Below are positions 24,060 to 32,194 of a stretch of DNA of 33,978 bases, piece by piece. Source of the DNA: Bacillota bacterium (GTDB taxonomy: Bacteria > Bacillota > Clostridia > Peptostreptococcales > Anaerovoracaceae); assembly GCA_017472365.1 (NCBI GenBank), contig JAFUQN010000135.1, positions 1 through 33,978 on the forward strand. Direction: 5' to 3'. The notes beneath the pieces are model-generated. The model did no database searches, was not told the DNA's origin, and worked only from the letters and a program-made list of their open reading frames with translations. The position numbers and the translations under genes were made by a program. The first letter of the stretch is position 1. Every line of letters starts with the position of its first letter.

Positions 24060-24127
24060 ACTTCAAACACCATCGCAATCATTTTTTTGTGATGTGTTTC
24101 TGAATATTGTGTGAACAGCCTTCAAGC

Positions 24128-24904
24128 TCAGATGGGACTTACCAAAAGGAAGTACGCCCAGGGCAGGTTCATCAGAGTACCGTAAATAAAATCTGCCAGA
24201 TAGACCAGAGGTTCCATCATAATCTTTCCGGGGAGATTGAACACCACCAGAAGAATCAATAATATCATCCCCTTATCATAAATCTGATAATAAATTTCTT
24301 TGTCGCGGAATCCCAGCACATTCGCCAAAACATTGAATCCATCCAGCGGCGGACAAGGGATCAGATTAAATCCCATCAACAGCAGATTCGTCCAGCAGAT
24401 CCGCATCAGAATATACAGTAAGATACTTCCGAAGCCGCTGACCGCAAATTCCGGACTGATCATGACGATGACTTTGATTATCAGCCCCACCGCCACGGCA
24501 ATCGCAAAATTCGTCACGACCCCGGCAAGACCGACGATGATTTCGCCGGCGCGACGGTTTTTATAGTACCGTGAATTCACGGGAACCGGAATTCCCCAGC
24601 CGAATCCCAAAAATAATAACGATACGAATCCCATGGGATCCATGTGAGCCTGTGGACTCAGGGATACGCGTCCATAGTATTCCGGTGTCGGGTCACCGCA
24701 CAGCTGTGATGCCTTGGCATGGGCAAATTCATGAAAGGACAGTCCGATCAGAATCGCAGGGAGAGCCAGCAGTGTTTCGATGATCCAGTGGATTGCTGAT
24801 GCTCCGATCGATCCGTCGGAAACCGCCATATCCATAATGCGTTCCGCTGCTAAAAATACCACCAGCAACAAAAGCATATGATTATCATACAATTTTTTTC
24901 TCAA
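24128..24904 (-). CDS. M50-family (site-2-protease-like) membrane metallopeptidase
   Basis: The product (258 aa) is a polytopic zinc metalloprotease of the compact, Rip-type M50 family without a PDZ domain. The zinc motif HEFAH is in GLSFHEFAHAKASQLCGDPTPE, and the second part of the site is NLIPCPPLDGFNV, with Asp as third ligand. Other conserved stretches are the MDPMGFVSLLFLGFGWGIPVPVN and AGEIIVGLAGVVTNF segments. TTG at 24904 is chosen because AGAGGT sits six bases upstream; a longer reading to 25003 would run through the leader and palindrome, and its extra N-terminus lacks family likeness. It is divergent from the LysM gene. The substrate is unknown. Confidence 0.88.
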   Translation of the reverse strand: MRKKLYDNHMLLLLVVFLAAERIMDMAVSDGSIGASAIHWIIETLLALPAILIGLSFHEFAHAKASQLCGDPTPEYYGRVSLSPQAHMDPMGFVSLLFLGFGWGIPVPVNSRYYKNRRAGEIIVGLAGVVTNFAIAVAVGLIIKVIVMISPEFAVSGFGSILLYILMRICWTNLLLMGFNLIPCPPLDGFNVLANVLGFRDKEIYYQIYDKGMILLILLVVFNLPGKIMMEPLVYLADFIYGTLMNLPWAYFLLVSPI

Positions 24905-24932
24905 TTCATTACCTCTTATATTATGCTTCCGT

Positions 24933-24947
24933 TTCACCAATGGTGAA
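24933..24947. promoter_or_regulatory. Palindrome in the M50 gene leader
   Basis: TTCACC-AAT-GGTGAA is a perfect six-base dyad. It lies between a TATACT-like -10 near 24980 and the TTG start of the M50 gene. It could be an operator or a small RNA hairpin; no protein can be assigned. Confidence 0.4.
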
Positions 24948-25076
24948 TGGAATCCACATTTGACGTTTTTCTTAGTATACCTTGTTTTTGAGACAAACAC
25001 CATAGCACATTTTGAGCTTCACAGAAATAACATATTATATCGGTTATAACTATGTAATATGTCGAGGTGATAAACA

Positions 25077-25877
25077 ATGGCCATTGATACTTACAAGTGC
25101 CCGGAAAACCAGTGCATGGAAATCTACACAGTCAAACCGGGCGATACTCTTTATGCAATTTCCCAGGCATACGGAATTCCCGTAGCCCAGCTGATGCAGA
25201 TCAACCGCATTCTGAACCCGTACAACTTAAAAGCGGGCCAGAAACTCTGCATCCCCGCGAAATCGCCTTCCCGTCCCACGATTCCTTCCCAGCCGCAGGT
25301 TCCTGCTCAGCCGGATACTCCGGTTCTTCCTACCCCTGTAGTTTGTAGCGGAACCACACATGTGATTGCCAAGGGTGACACGCTGTATATGATTGCAAAA
25401 AGATACGGAGTCACGCTGGATGCTCTGATGAAAGCCAATCCGCAGATGGATCCCTACAATCTCCGCGTCGGCGACATGATCTGCGTCCCGATGCCGGAAG
25501 ACGGTGATTCTGACGGAAATCACGGTGGAAACATCCGTCCTCCTATGCCGGAATGTTACGGCGGAAAAGCTTACGCCACCCAGCGTGGAGATACGCTGAC
25601 GAGAATTCTGAACCGGTTCGAACTGACCTATGGCCAGCTTCTGGCGGCCAATCCCGACATTGATTTTACCGGTTCTCTGGAAAGTCTGACCCTCTGTATT
25701 CCCATTGTCACTCCCGAAAACGGATGTATGGAAACCTACACCATCGCCAGAGGCGATACGCTGGATAGCATCAGTCAGCGGTTTCTCATGCTCTCTGACC
25801 GTTTGATGATGGCTAATCCGGAGCTGACCGTCAAAGACTTCACCGTACCGGGAACAGAAATCTGTATTCCAAAATAG
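25077..25877 (+). CDS. Four-LysM-domain protein with a Cys pair around each repeat
   Basis: The product (266 aa) contains four LysM domains at about 15-60, 94-138, 165-209 and 219-265, each with a YTVKPGDTL-like start and an xxCIP end. LysM binds peptidoglycan or chitin-type glycans. Linkers are Pro-rich (62-87, 139-160). Each repeat is bracketed by two Cys about 46 residues apart (13/58, 90/136, 160/207, 217/263), suggesting one disulphide per domain. There is no signal peptide, transmembrane helix or catalytic domain. That fits Clostridia-type LysM proteins placed on the spore from the mother cell, though a sporulation promoter could not be identified with confidence. ATG follows GAGGTGA. 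Single-gene unit with a terminator. Confidence 0.88.
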   Translation: MAIDTYKCPENQCMEIYTVKPGDTLYAISQAYGIPVAQLMQINRILNPYNLKAGQKLCIPAKSPSRPTIPSQPQVPAQPDTPVLPTPVVCSGTTHVIAKGDTLYMIAKRYGVTLDALMKANPQMDPYNLRVGDMICVPMPEDGDSDGNHGGNIRPPMPECYGGKAYATQRGDTLTRILNRFELTYGQLLAANPDIDFTGSLESLTLCIPIVTPENGCMETYTIARGDTLDSISQRFLMLSDRLMMANPELTVKDFTVPGTEICIPK

Positions 25878-25907
25878 TTTTTTACACCCTTATATATAAT
25901 ATGAAAG

Positions 25908-25937
25908 AAAAAACTGCTCACAAAGGGCAGTTTTTTC
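25908..25937 (+). terminator. Terminator of the LysM gene
   Basis: AAAAAACTGC pairs with GGCAGTTTTTT around an eight-base loop, about 30 bases past the LysM stop codon. The A- and T-runs make it bidirectional. Confidence 0.9.
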
Positions 25938-25999
25938 TGTTATAAAAATACAAATCTTCATTTTTCAACGTTTTGAGCGTTTCTCAGCTTCGTCCCGAT

Positions 26000-26041
26000 C
26001 ATTGTCACAATGTTGACAAAATTCACCACTACGGGTACAAT
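26000..26041 (+). promoter_or_regulatory. Strong promoter of the importer operon with an abutting palindrome
   Basis: TTGACA (26013-26018, perfect) and TACAAT (26036-26041) are 17 bases apart. The 13-base perfect palindrome CATTGT-C-ACAATG (26000-26012) ends directly at the -35 element, a typical place for a repressor or activator. An A/T-rich tract (26041-26070) follows. The leader to the GTG start is about 80 bases. Confidence 0.8.
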
Positions 26042-26130
26042 ATACTATTATATTATAATACTATATCTTGATACTCGTTTACTATAAATCCAGAAGATGA
26101 CGTAAATCAAGAAAAGAGAGGAGAACCATC

Positions 26131-27249
26131 GTGAGCGATAACATTTCAATCCGTCACGCGCTTAAAAAGTATGGTGACAACGTAATCATCCCCGATCTGA
26201 ATCTGGAGATCAAAGAAGGTGAATTCTTTACCCTTCTGGGTCCTTCCGGCTGCGGAAAGACCACACTTCTGCGAATGATTGCCGGTTTCAACAGCATTGA
26301 AGGCGGCGACTTCTACTTCAACGAACGCAGAATCAACGATCTGGACCCTGCTAAAAGAAACATCGGTATGGTGTTCCAGAACTACGCGATCTTCCCCCAC
26401 ATGACCGTTCGTAAAAATGTAGAATTCGGTCTGAAGAACAAGAAGATGCCGGCTGACAAGGTCAAGGAACAGGCGGACAAGTTCATGGCTCTGATGCACG
26501 TTGATGAATATGCAGACCGTCTTCCGGAACGTCTGTCCGGTGGTCAGCAGCAGCGTGTAGCCCTGGCGAGAGCTCTCTGCATCGAACCGGACGTACTGCT
26601 GTTTGACGAACCTCTGTCCAATCTGGACGCAAAGCTGCGTGTGGAAATGCGTAACGTTATCAAGCAGATCCAGCACAGCGTAGGTATCACCACCGTTTAC
26701 GTAACTCACGACCAGGAAGAAGCTATGGCGGTTTCTGACAGAATCGCGGTTATGAGCGCCGGTGTGATCCAGCACGTAGGTACTCCCAAGAACATTTATC
26801 AGCGTCCCGCCAACCTGTTCGTATCCACCTTCATCGGCCGTTCCAACGTACTGAACGGTAAGCTGGAAGTGATTGACGGTAAGACCTATGTGGTTGCTCC
26901 CGGCGGTTATAAAGCTGAAATGACCAATATTCAGGAACAGTACAAGGAAAACCAGGATGTCATTTTATCCGTTCGTCCTGAAGAATTCCTGCTGAATCCC
27001 GAATCTCACAACGAAGGTATCCTGGCTAAGGTAGATGACTGCGTCTTCCTCGGTCTGATGACTCACTACTTCGTACATCTGGAAACCGGTGAAGAAGTTG
27101 AAATCATCCAGGAATCCTCCATCGACAGCATCATCGAACCCGGTACCATGATCAAGCTGACCCTGAACACTGACAAGGTCAACGTATTCACAGCCGACGG
27201 TTCTGACAACATCGTCACCGGCGTTCAGAACGATTGCGCTAACGCGTAG
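26131..27249 (+). CDS. ABC importer ATPase, PotA/FbpC/AfuC type
   Basis: The product (372 aa) energises the importer encoded by the next two genes. Motifs are Walker A GPSGCGKTT (37-45), Q-loop VFQNYAIFPH, signature LSGGQQQR (135-142), Walker B LLFDEPLSNLD (156-166) and the switch His in YVTHDQEEA. The C-terminal third is a TOBE-type regulatory region (VILSVRPEEFLL), as in spermidine, iron and sugar-phosphate importers. GTG start at 26131 with GAGAGGAG upstream. It is first in an operon with the fused permease (14-base gap) and the lipoprotein. The family name alone does not fix the substrate. Confidence 0.93.
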   Translation: MSDNISIRHALKKYGDNVIIPDLNLEIKEGEFFTLLGPSGCGKTTLLRMIAGFNSIEGGDFYFNERRINDLDPAKRNIGMVFQNYAIFPHMTVRKNVEFGLKNKKMPADKVKEQADKFMALMHVDEYADRLPERLSGGQQQRVALARALCIEPDVLLFDEPLSNLDAKLRVEMRNVIKQIQHSVGITTVYVTHDQEEAMAVSDRIAVMSAGVIQHVGTPKNIYQRPANLFVSTFIGRSNVLNGKLEVIDGKTYVVAPGGYKAEMTNIQEQYKENQDVILSVRPEEFLLNPESHNEGILAKVDDCVFLGLMTHYFVHLETGEEVEIIQESSIDSIIEPGTMIKLTLNTDKVNVFTADGSDNIVTGVQNDCANA

Positions 27250-27263
27250 TCAGGAGGTGCGTC

Positions 27264-28916
27264 ATGACAAAGAAACGTAAACTTGAAGTGTGGACCGTGG
27301 TTTCACTGGTGCTGTTAGCAGCGTTCGTGTTCTTCCTGGTCTACCCCATGTTCGGTCTTCTGAAAGAATCCGTCATCTCTCCGGAAGGTGAGTTTACCCT
27401 GGAACAGTTCCAGAAATTCTTCAGTAAGGACTATTACACCGGTACCATCGTCAACAGTATGAAGGTTACCGTTACTGTAACAGCCGTGTCCCTGTTGCTT
27501 GGGATTCCCATCGCGTACTTCTACTCTTTCTATAAGATCAAGGGCGCAAAGCTGTTGTTCGTACTGTCCATCCTGTGCTCCATGTCCGCTCCGTTCATCG
27601 GTGCGTACTCCTGGATCATGCTGCTGGGCCGTTCTGGTGCTATCACCGTATTCCTGAAAGACGTATTTGGTATCACCCTGGGAAGCATCTACGGCTTCAA
27701 GGGAATCCTGATCGTACAGTCTCTGAAGTTCTTCCCCCTGGTATTCATCTATATGAACGGGGCCTTCAAGAACATCGATAATACTTTGATGGAAGCTTCC
27801 GCCAATATGGGCTGTACCGGTGTCAGACGTCTGTTCAACATCGTACTGGCTCTGTCCATGCCCACCATTCTGGCTGCCGGTCTGATGGTATTCATGCAAG
27901 CCTTTGCCGACTTCGGTACACCGATGCTGTTGGGCGAAGGATTCCAGACCTTCCCGGTTCTGATCTACAACCAGTACTTAGGTGAAACCGGCCGTGACTA
28001 TAACTTTGCTGCTGCATTGGCAGTGATTGCGATCTTTGTTACTGCTGTCGTATTCTTCTTCCAGAAATGGGCTACCAACCGTTACAAGTTCTCCATGAAC
28101 GCGCTCCATCCGGTAGAAAAGAAGGAATGCAAAGGCATCGGCGGTATCCTGATGCACCTGTACTGCTATGTACTGGTCGCTGTTGCATTTATGCCCCAGC
28201 TGTACATCATCTACCTGTCCTTCCGTAACTGCTCCGGCGCGATCTTCAAGCCTGGTTTCTCCCTCGGAAACTACGAACAGGCTGTGAAAAAGCTGCTGGC
28301 TCGTTCCATCGGAAACACCGCCCTGCTGGGTGTGATCGCTCTGGCAATCATCATCGTCATCGCTGTTCTGATCGCTTACCTGGTCGTGCGTCGTTCCAGC
28401 GCTCTGAACAACGCCATCGATACGATCTCTATGCTGCCCTACATCATGCCCGGTGCGGTTATCGGTCTGGCTCTGCTGATGGCCTTCGGTAAGAAGCCCT
28501 TCGCACTGACCGGTACTCTGGTGATCATGGTCATCTCCTTCGTTATCAGAAGATTGCCCTATACCATCCGATCGGCTACAGCGACATTGATGCAGATCTC
28601 GCTGAGCATCGAAGAAGCCGCCATCTCTCTCGGCGCTTCCAAGTTAAAGACATTTATGAAGATCACAGTGCCCATGATGGCCAACGGTATCTTATCCGGT
28701 GCCATCCTGAGCTGGGTAGCCATCGTTACTGAACTGTCCTCTTCGATCATCCTGTATAACAACAAGAGTATCACTCTGACGATGTCTACTTACGTAGCCA
28801 TCACCCGCGGTAACTACGGCTTAGCTGCAGCATTCGCAACCATCCTGACCGTAGTAACCACCATCTCTCTGCTGGCTTACCTGAAGATCAGTAAGAGCGA
28901 AGATATCAACCTCTAA
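27264..28916 (+). CDS. ABC importer permease, two fused FbpB-type domains
   Basis: The product (550 aa) contains two binding-protein-dependent permease domains in one chain, giving about twelve helices. Each has the cytoplasmic EAA-type loop that contacts the ATPase: EASANMGCTGVRRLFNIVLALSMP in the first half and EEAAISLGASKLKTFMKITVPMM in the second. Fusion into one polypeptide is the hallmark of FbpB/AfuB-type transporters. ATG at 27264 follows CAGGAGGTG. It is followed after 87 bases, which include a hairpin, by the lipoprotein gene. Confidence 0.93.
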   Translation: MTKKRKLEVWTVVSLVLLAAFVFFLVYPMFGLLKESVISPEGEFTLEQFQKFFSKDYYTGTIVNSMKVTVTVTAVSLLLGIPIAYFYSFYKIKGAKLLFVLSILCSMSAPFIGAYSWIMLLGRSGAITVFLKDVFGITLGSIYGFKGILIVQSLKFFPLVFIYMNGAFKNIDNTLMEASANMGCTGVRRLFNIVLALSMPTILAAGLMVFMQAFADFGTPMLLGEGFQTFPVLIYNQYLGETGRDYNFAAALAVIAIFVTAVVFFFQKWATNRYKFSMNALHPVEKKECKGIGGILMHLYCYVLVAVAFMPQLYIIYLSFRNCSGAIFKPGFSLGNYEQAVKKLLARSIGNTALLGVIALAIIIVIAVLIAYLVVRRSSALNNAIDTISMLPYIMPGAVIGLALLMAFGKKPFALTGTLVIMVISFVIRRLPYTIRSATATLMQISLSIEEAAISLGASKLKTFMKITVPMMANGILSGAILSWVAIVTELSSSIILYNNKSITLTMSTYVAITRGNYGLAAAFATILTVVTTISLLAYLKISKSEDINL

Positions 28917-28943
28917 CCGCAGAGGAGATCTTCTCAACACCGG

Positions 28944-28971
28944 CTTACGCGTGAACTCACTCACGTTTAAG
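28944..28971 (+). other. Intercistronic hairpin before the binding-protein gene
   Basis: CTTACGCGTGA (28944-28954) and TCACGTTTAAG (28961-28971) pair at 9 of 11 positions around a six-base loop. No T-run follows. A hairpin here can protect the downstream message and raise binding-protein levels relative to the permease; that role is inferred. Confidence 0.45.
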
Positions 28972-29003
28972 TAATATTATTTCCAAAGAAAAGGAGAAAC
29001 AAA

Positions 29004-30062
29004 ATGAAGATGAAGAAATTGCTTGCAATCCTTCTGGCTATGGTAATGGTATTCGCTCTGGCTGCTTGCGGCGGCGGCGAATCCGAAGAAGGCGATGCTC
29101 CTGCAGCTTCTGGCGAACTGGTTCTGTATTCCTCTATGACAGAACACGACCTGGACGCTCTGATCACCAGCTTCAATGAAGTTTACCCGGACATCACCGT
29201 TGAAGTAGTTAACGGTTCCGCTGGCGAACTGACCACCAGACTGACTGGTGAAGCTGCTGCTCCCGTAGGCGACCTGGTATGGGGCGGTATGGCTGACTCC
29301 GACGGCGACAAGTATGCAGAAATCTTCGAAGCTTGGGTTTCCGAACATGACGCTGAAAACATGGAAGGTTACACTTCCCCCAACGGTCTGTATTCCATGG
29401 ACCATCTGTCCACCGTTGTATTCTGCGTTAACGAAGAACTGGAAGCTGAACTGGGCCTGGAAATCAAGTCCTATGAAGATCTGCTGAACCCCGCTCTGAA
29501 GGGTAAGATCCTGACTGCTGACCCCAACTCTTCTTCCTCCGCATGGAACAACCTGTCCAACATCATGGCTGTATACGGAACTGACTCCGAAGAAGCTTGG
29601 AACTACATCGAACAGCTGATGCCGAACCTGGTAATCGCTGGTTCTTCCTCCGCTTGCTTCAAGTCCGTACAGCAGGGCGAATACGTTGTAGGTCTGACCT
29701 ATGAAGACGGTGCTGTTACCCTGGTTAAGGACGGCGCTACCAACATTCGTCTGCAGTACCCCACCAACGGTACTTCCGCTTCCGCATTCGGTTGCGCTCT
29801 GGTAAAGAACGGCCCGAATCAGGAAAATGCTAAGCTGATGATCGACTTCATCTGCTCCGCTGAAGGACAGACCGCTCTGGCTGCTGCTCAGGAAGGTACT
29901 CTGCGTTACACCAATGCTAACTACACTTCCCCCGAAAACGCTTGGCTGACTCCTGCCAGCGAAATCACCTGGGTTGTTCGTGACGTTCCTTACATGACCG
30001 AAAACAAGGACGCGATCCTGGAACACTGGAACGAACTGTGGAGCGAAGTAGGTTCCAACTAA
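29004..30062 (+). CDS. Extracellular substrate-binding lipoprotein, FbpA/AfuA type
   Basis: The product (352 aa) has a signal peptide (MKMKKLLAILLAMVMVF) ending in the lipobox LAAC, with Cys22 to be lipidated, then an acidic linker. The mature part opens GELVLYSSMTEHDLDALITSFNE, the start seen in class II binding proteins for ferric iron, 2-aminoethylphosphonate and sugar phosphates. FbpA-type tandem tyrosines for iron are not obvious: the C-terminal half reads VVGLTYEDGAV and QYPTNGTSASAFG instead, which suits an anionic organic ligand. The codons are strongly biased to a few preferred ones (GCT, GAA, CTG, TCC), more so than its neighbours, suggesting high expression. It is followed by competing hairpins and then araD. 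Confidence 0.9.
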   Translation: MKMKKLLAILLAMVMVFALAACGGGESEEGDAPAASGELVLYSSMTEHDLDALITSFNEVYPDITVEVVNGSAGELTTRLTGEAAAPVGDLVWGGMADSDGDKYAEIFEAWVSEHDAENMEGYTSPNGLYSMDHLSTVVFCVNEELEAELGLEIKSYEDLLNPALKGKILTADPNSSSSAWNNLSNIMAVYGTDSEEAWNYIEQLMPNLVIAGSSSACFKSVQQGEYVVGLTYEDGAVTLVKDGATNIRLQYPTNGTSASAFGCALVKNGPNQENAKLMIDFICSAEGQTALAAAQEGTLRYTNANYTSPENAWLTPASEITWVVRDVPYMTENKDAILEHWNELWSEVGSN

Positions 30063-30104
30063 TTCATTATAGTTGATCCGAAAATTTGCGAAAGCATGTG
30101 ACTT

Positions 30105-30173
30105 GGGCAGTCGGCCGCTGGCCGGCTGCCCTTTCCATTGGAACCCGACAACGGGCTGTAATGGAAAGGGCAG
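30105..30173 (+). promoter_or_regulatory. Two mutually exclusive hairpins between the importer and araD
   Basis: Hairpin A: 30105-30116 pairs with 30120-30131 (GGGCAG-TCGGCC with GGCCGG-CTGCCC; 12 pairs, one G-T). Hairpin B: CTGCCCTTTCCATT (30126-30139) pairs perfectly with AATGGAAAGGGCAG (30160-30173), with an inner CCCG/CGGG stem. Both need CTGCCC at 30126-30131, so only one can form. B ends 12 bases before the araD ribosome binding site. Partial termination, attenuation or processing are possible; no long T-run follows either. Confidence 0.75.
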
Positions 30174-30197
30174 TATGACCCGGAACAGGAGAGTAAT

Positions 30198-30893
30198 ATG
30201 TTAGAAGAATTGAAACAAGAAGTCTGTAAAGCAAATCTGAAGCTGGTGGACTACGGTCTGGTGATTCTGACCTGGGGAAACGTCTCCGCCATCAGCGAAG
30301 ACAGAAAGTATGTCGTCATCAAACCCAGCGGCGTGGACTATTCCAAAATGACCGCTGATCAGATGGTCGTCACCGATTTGGACGGAAACATTGTGGACGG
30401 CTCCCTCCGCCCCTCCTCCGACCTGATGACCCATCTGGAATTATACAAAGCCTTTCCCGATGTAAAGTCGGTCGTTCACACTCACTCCACCCATGCAACC
30501 GCCATGGCTCAGAGTGAACGCGATCTTCCCTGCTACGGAACGACTCATGCGGACACCTTCTACGGAAGCGTTCCCTGCACCCGTCATCTGACTCCGGAAG
30601 AAGTGGACGAAGCCTACGAAAAAAATACTGGTAAGGTAATCATCGAAACCTTCTCCGAACGCAAGATCGACCCTTCTGCGGTCCCCGGCGTTCTGGTTAG
30701 AAAGCATGGTCCCTTCACCTGGGGTTCCAGTTGCAAAAAAGCTGTGGAACATTCCGTGATCCTGGAAGAAACAGCAAAGATGGCTCTGCTGACAGAACAG
30801 TATAATCCCAAGGCAGAACCTGCTCCCCAGTCGCTGCAGGATAAGCACTACTTCCGTAAGCACGGCGCCAACGCCTACTACGGTCAGAAATAA
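30198..30893 (+). CDS. araD: L-ribulose-5-phosphate 4-epimerase
   Basis: The enzyme (231 aa) interconverts L-ribulose-5-phosphate and D-xylulose-5-phosphate, a zinc-dependent class II aldolase-like reaction that feeds the pentose phosphate pathway. It matches E. coli AraD through its length: LTWGNVSAI, VIKPSGVDYSKMTADQMVV, the zinc ligands in VVHTHSTHA and in RKHGPFTWG, TTHADTFYGSVPCTR, and the C-terminal KHYFRKHGANAYYGQ. The closely related UlaF/SgbE enzymes share these features, so the physiological pathway could be another pentulose. ATG follows CAGGAG. araA and araB are not in the window; the next gene is an AraM-type dehydrogenase, as in the Bacillus ara operon. Confidence 0.93.
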   Translation: MLEELKQEVCKANLKLVDYGLVILTWGNVSAISEDRKYVVIKPSGVDYSKMTADQMVVTDLDGNIVDGSLRPSSDLMTHLELYKAFPDVKSVVHTHSTHATAMAQSERDLPCYGTTHADTFYGSVPCTRHLTPEEVDEAYEKNTGKVIIETFSERKIDPSAVPGVLVRKHGPFTWGSSCKKAVEHSVILEETAKMALLTEQYNPKAEPAPQSLQDKHYFRKHGANAYYGQK

Positions 30894-30927
30894 CCCGTTT
30901 TCCCCATTTACGAAAGGACTGATACAC

Positions 30928-32193
30928 ATGAGAATCGATGGACAACGCTATGGAGGAAAATGCTCCTGCGGTAAGACCCATGAAATGACGACAAAATTGA
31001 GCGTCATCGAATCTGGTGCTCTTCTCCGTTTCAGCGACTATCTGAAGGAACTGGATCTGGATGGAGATCATATCTGCGCCATCTATGACACCAATACATA
31101 CAATGCTGTTCCTGCGGACCGACGCCCGAAGGCAGTCCAGGAAATCATCCTGGATCCCACCGGACTCCATGCCGATGAATTCAGTACCGCGGAAGTGTTC
31201 CGTCAGATGAAGGACGGAATCACTATGATCGTCGGTGTCGGCGGAGGTACCGTCAACGACATCGCCCGCTTTTGTGGTTATAAAAAGGGACTTCCCCTGA
31301 TTTCCGTTCCCACTGCAGCCAGCTGTGATGCATTCGGATCCGATGTAGCTGCTATGACATGGGAAGGCTTAAAGAAGAGCATCAGCTGTCTCTCCCCTGT
31401 TTTAGTGGTGGCTGACCTGGATATCATCAAGGCTGCGCCTTCTGATTTGATTCTCAGCGGAATCGGAGATATGCTCGGAAAGTTCATCGCACTGGCGGAA
31501 TGGAAGATTGCCCATGCAGTGACCGGCGAAGCGTTCTGCCAGGAAATCCACGACATTATGGACGAAGCGGTGACCAATATCATGAACAACTGTAAACAGG
31601 CCCAGGATGGCGACGATGAAGCCGTTGCCCAGGTTGTCTACGGTCTTCTCATGAGCGGGATCGCCATGCAGATGTTTGGGAATTCCCGCCCCGCATCCGG
31701 CGCAGAGCACCACATTTCCCACTTCATCGAAATCCAGACAGAGGCTTTCAGTGAAACCAGCGATGCATCCCACGGCGAAAAGGTGGGCGTAGGAACGATC
31801 CTGGCCAGTGCCGAATATCACAAACTGGCAAAGATCGAAGATATCGCTCCCTATGTAATTCCTTACAAGGCTTGGGACAGGAAATGGATCCGCTCCTATG
31901 TGGGCGAACGCCTGTATGAACCCACGCTGAAGGAACACGAAACCGACGCACTGGCGAAGGTAACGCCGGAGGCGTTGATTCAAAACTGGCCGAAGATCCG
32001 TGAGATCGTAAACCAAATCCCCACCGCAGAACAATTATATGACACCATGGCTCAGCTGGGAGCAAAGCGTTCCCTGACCGACATCGGAATCTCCGAAGAC
32101 AAGCTGGCCGAGCTTTTAGATAACTCCCCCCTGGCGCGAAATCGTCTCACCTTAATGAGAATGCGCCGCATGATGACCAAGGAGGTACATTAA
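30928..32193 (+). CDS. AraM-type sn-glycerol-1-phosphate/polyol-phosphate dehydrogenase (copy 1)
   Basis: The product (421 aa) belongs to the metal- and NAD(P)-dependent glycerol-1-phosphate dehydrogenase family, to which B. subtilis AraM belongs. It has VGVGGGTVNDIARF (nucleotide binding), PTAASCDAFGSD, and the three metal ligands: Asp in SGIGDMLGK, and His in GAEHHISHF and SHGEKVGVGT. An N-terminal CSCGKTH sits at about residues 12-18. A DHAP/glycerol-1-phosphate reaction is the family prototype, but in this operon a pentitol phosphate is also plausible. ATG follows AAAGGA. It comes 34 bases after araD, and its stop abuts the HAD gene (1-base gap). A second copy follows. Confidence 0.88.
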   Translation: MRIDGQRYGGKCSCGKTHEMTTKLSVIESGALLRFSDYLKELDLDGDHICAIYDTNTYNAVPADRRPKAVQEIILDPTGLHADEFSTAEVFRQMKDGITMIVGVGGGTVNDIARFCGYKKGLPLISVPTAASCDAFGSDVAAMTWEGLKKSISCLSPVLVVADLDIIKAAPSDLILSGIGDMLGKFIALAEWKIAHAVTGEAFCQEIHDIMDEAVTNIMNNCKQAQDGDDEAVAQVVYGLLMSGIAMQMFGNSRPASGAEHHISHFIEIQTEAFSETSDASHGEKVGVGTILASAEYHKLAKIEDIAPYVIPYKAWDRKWIRSYVGERLYEPTLKEHETDALAKVTPEALIQNWPKIREIVNQIPTAEQLYDTMAQLGAKRSLTDIGISEDKLAELLDNSPLARNRLTLMRMRRMMTKEVH

Positions 32194-32194
32194 C

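Noticed and set aside
24060-24127. Terminator of the M50 gene
   Set aside because: Only a bulged, weak stem (around 24068-24105) without a proper T-run; not confident enough to list.
26041-26070. A/T-rich tract after the importer promoter as a replication or attachment element
   Set aside because: Not a true inverted repeat on inspection, and no DnaA boxes or integrase nearby.
28977-30026. 349-codon minus-strand frame opposite the binding-protein gene
   Set aside because: Shadow of a lipoprotein gene with highly biased codons, which leaves the reverse frame open by chance.
26131-30062. Straight annotation as a ferric iron transporter (fbpABC)
   Set aside because: Family likeness covers iron, phosphonate and sugar-phosphate systems; obvious iron-binding tyrosine pair not seen and the operon context is sugar phosphate, so no fbp symbols were given.
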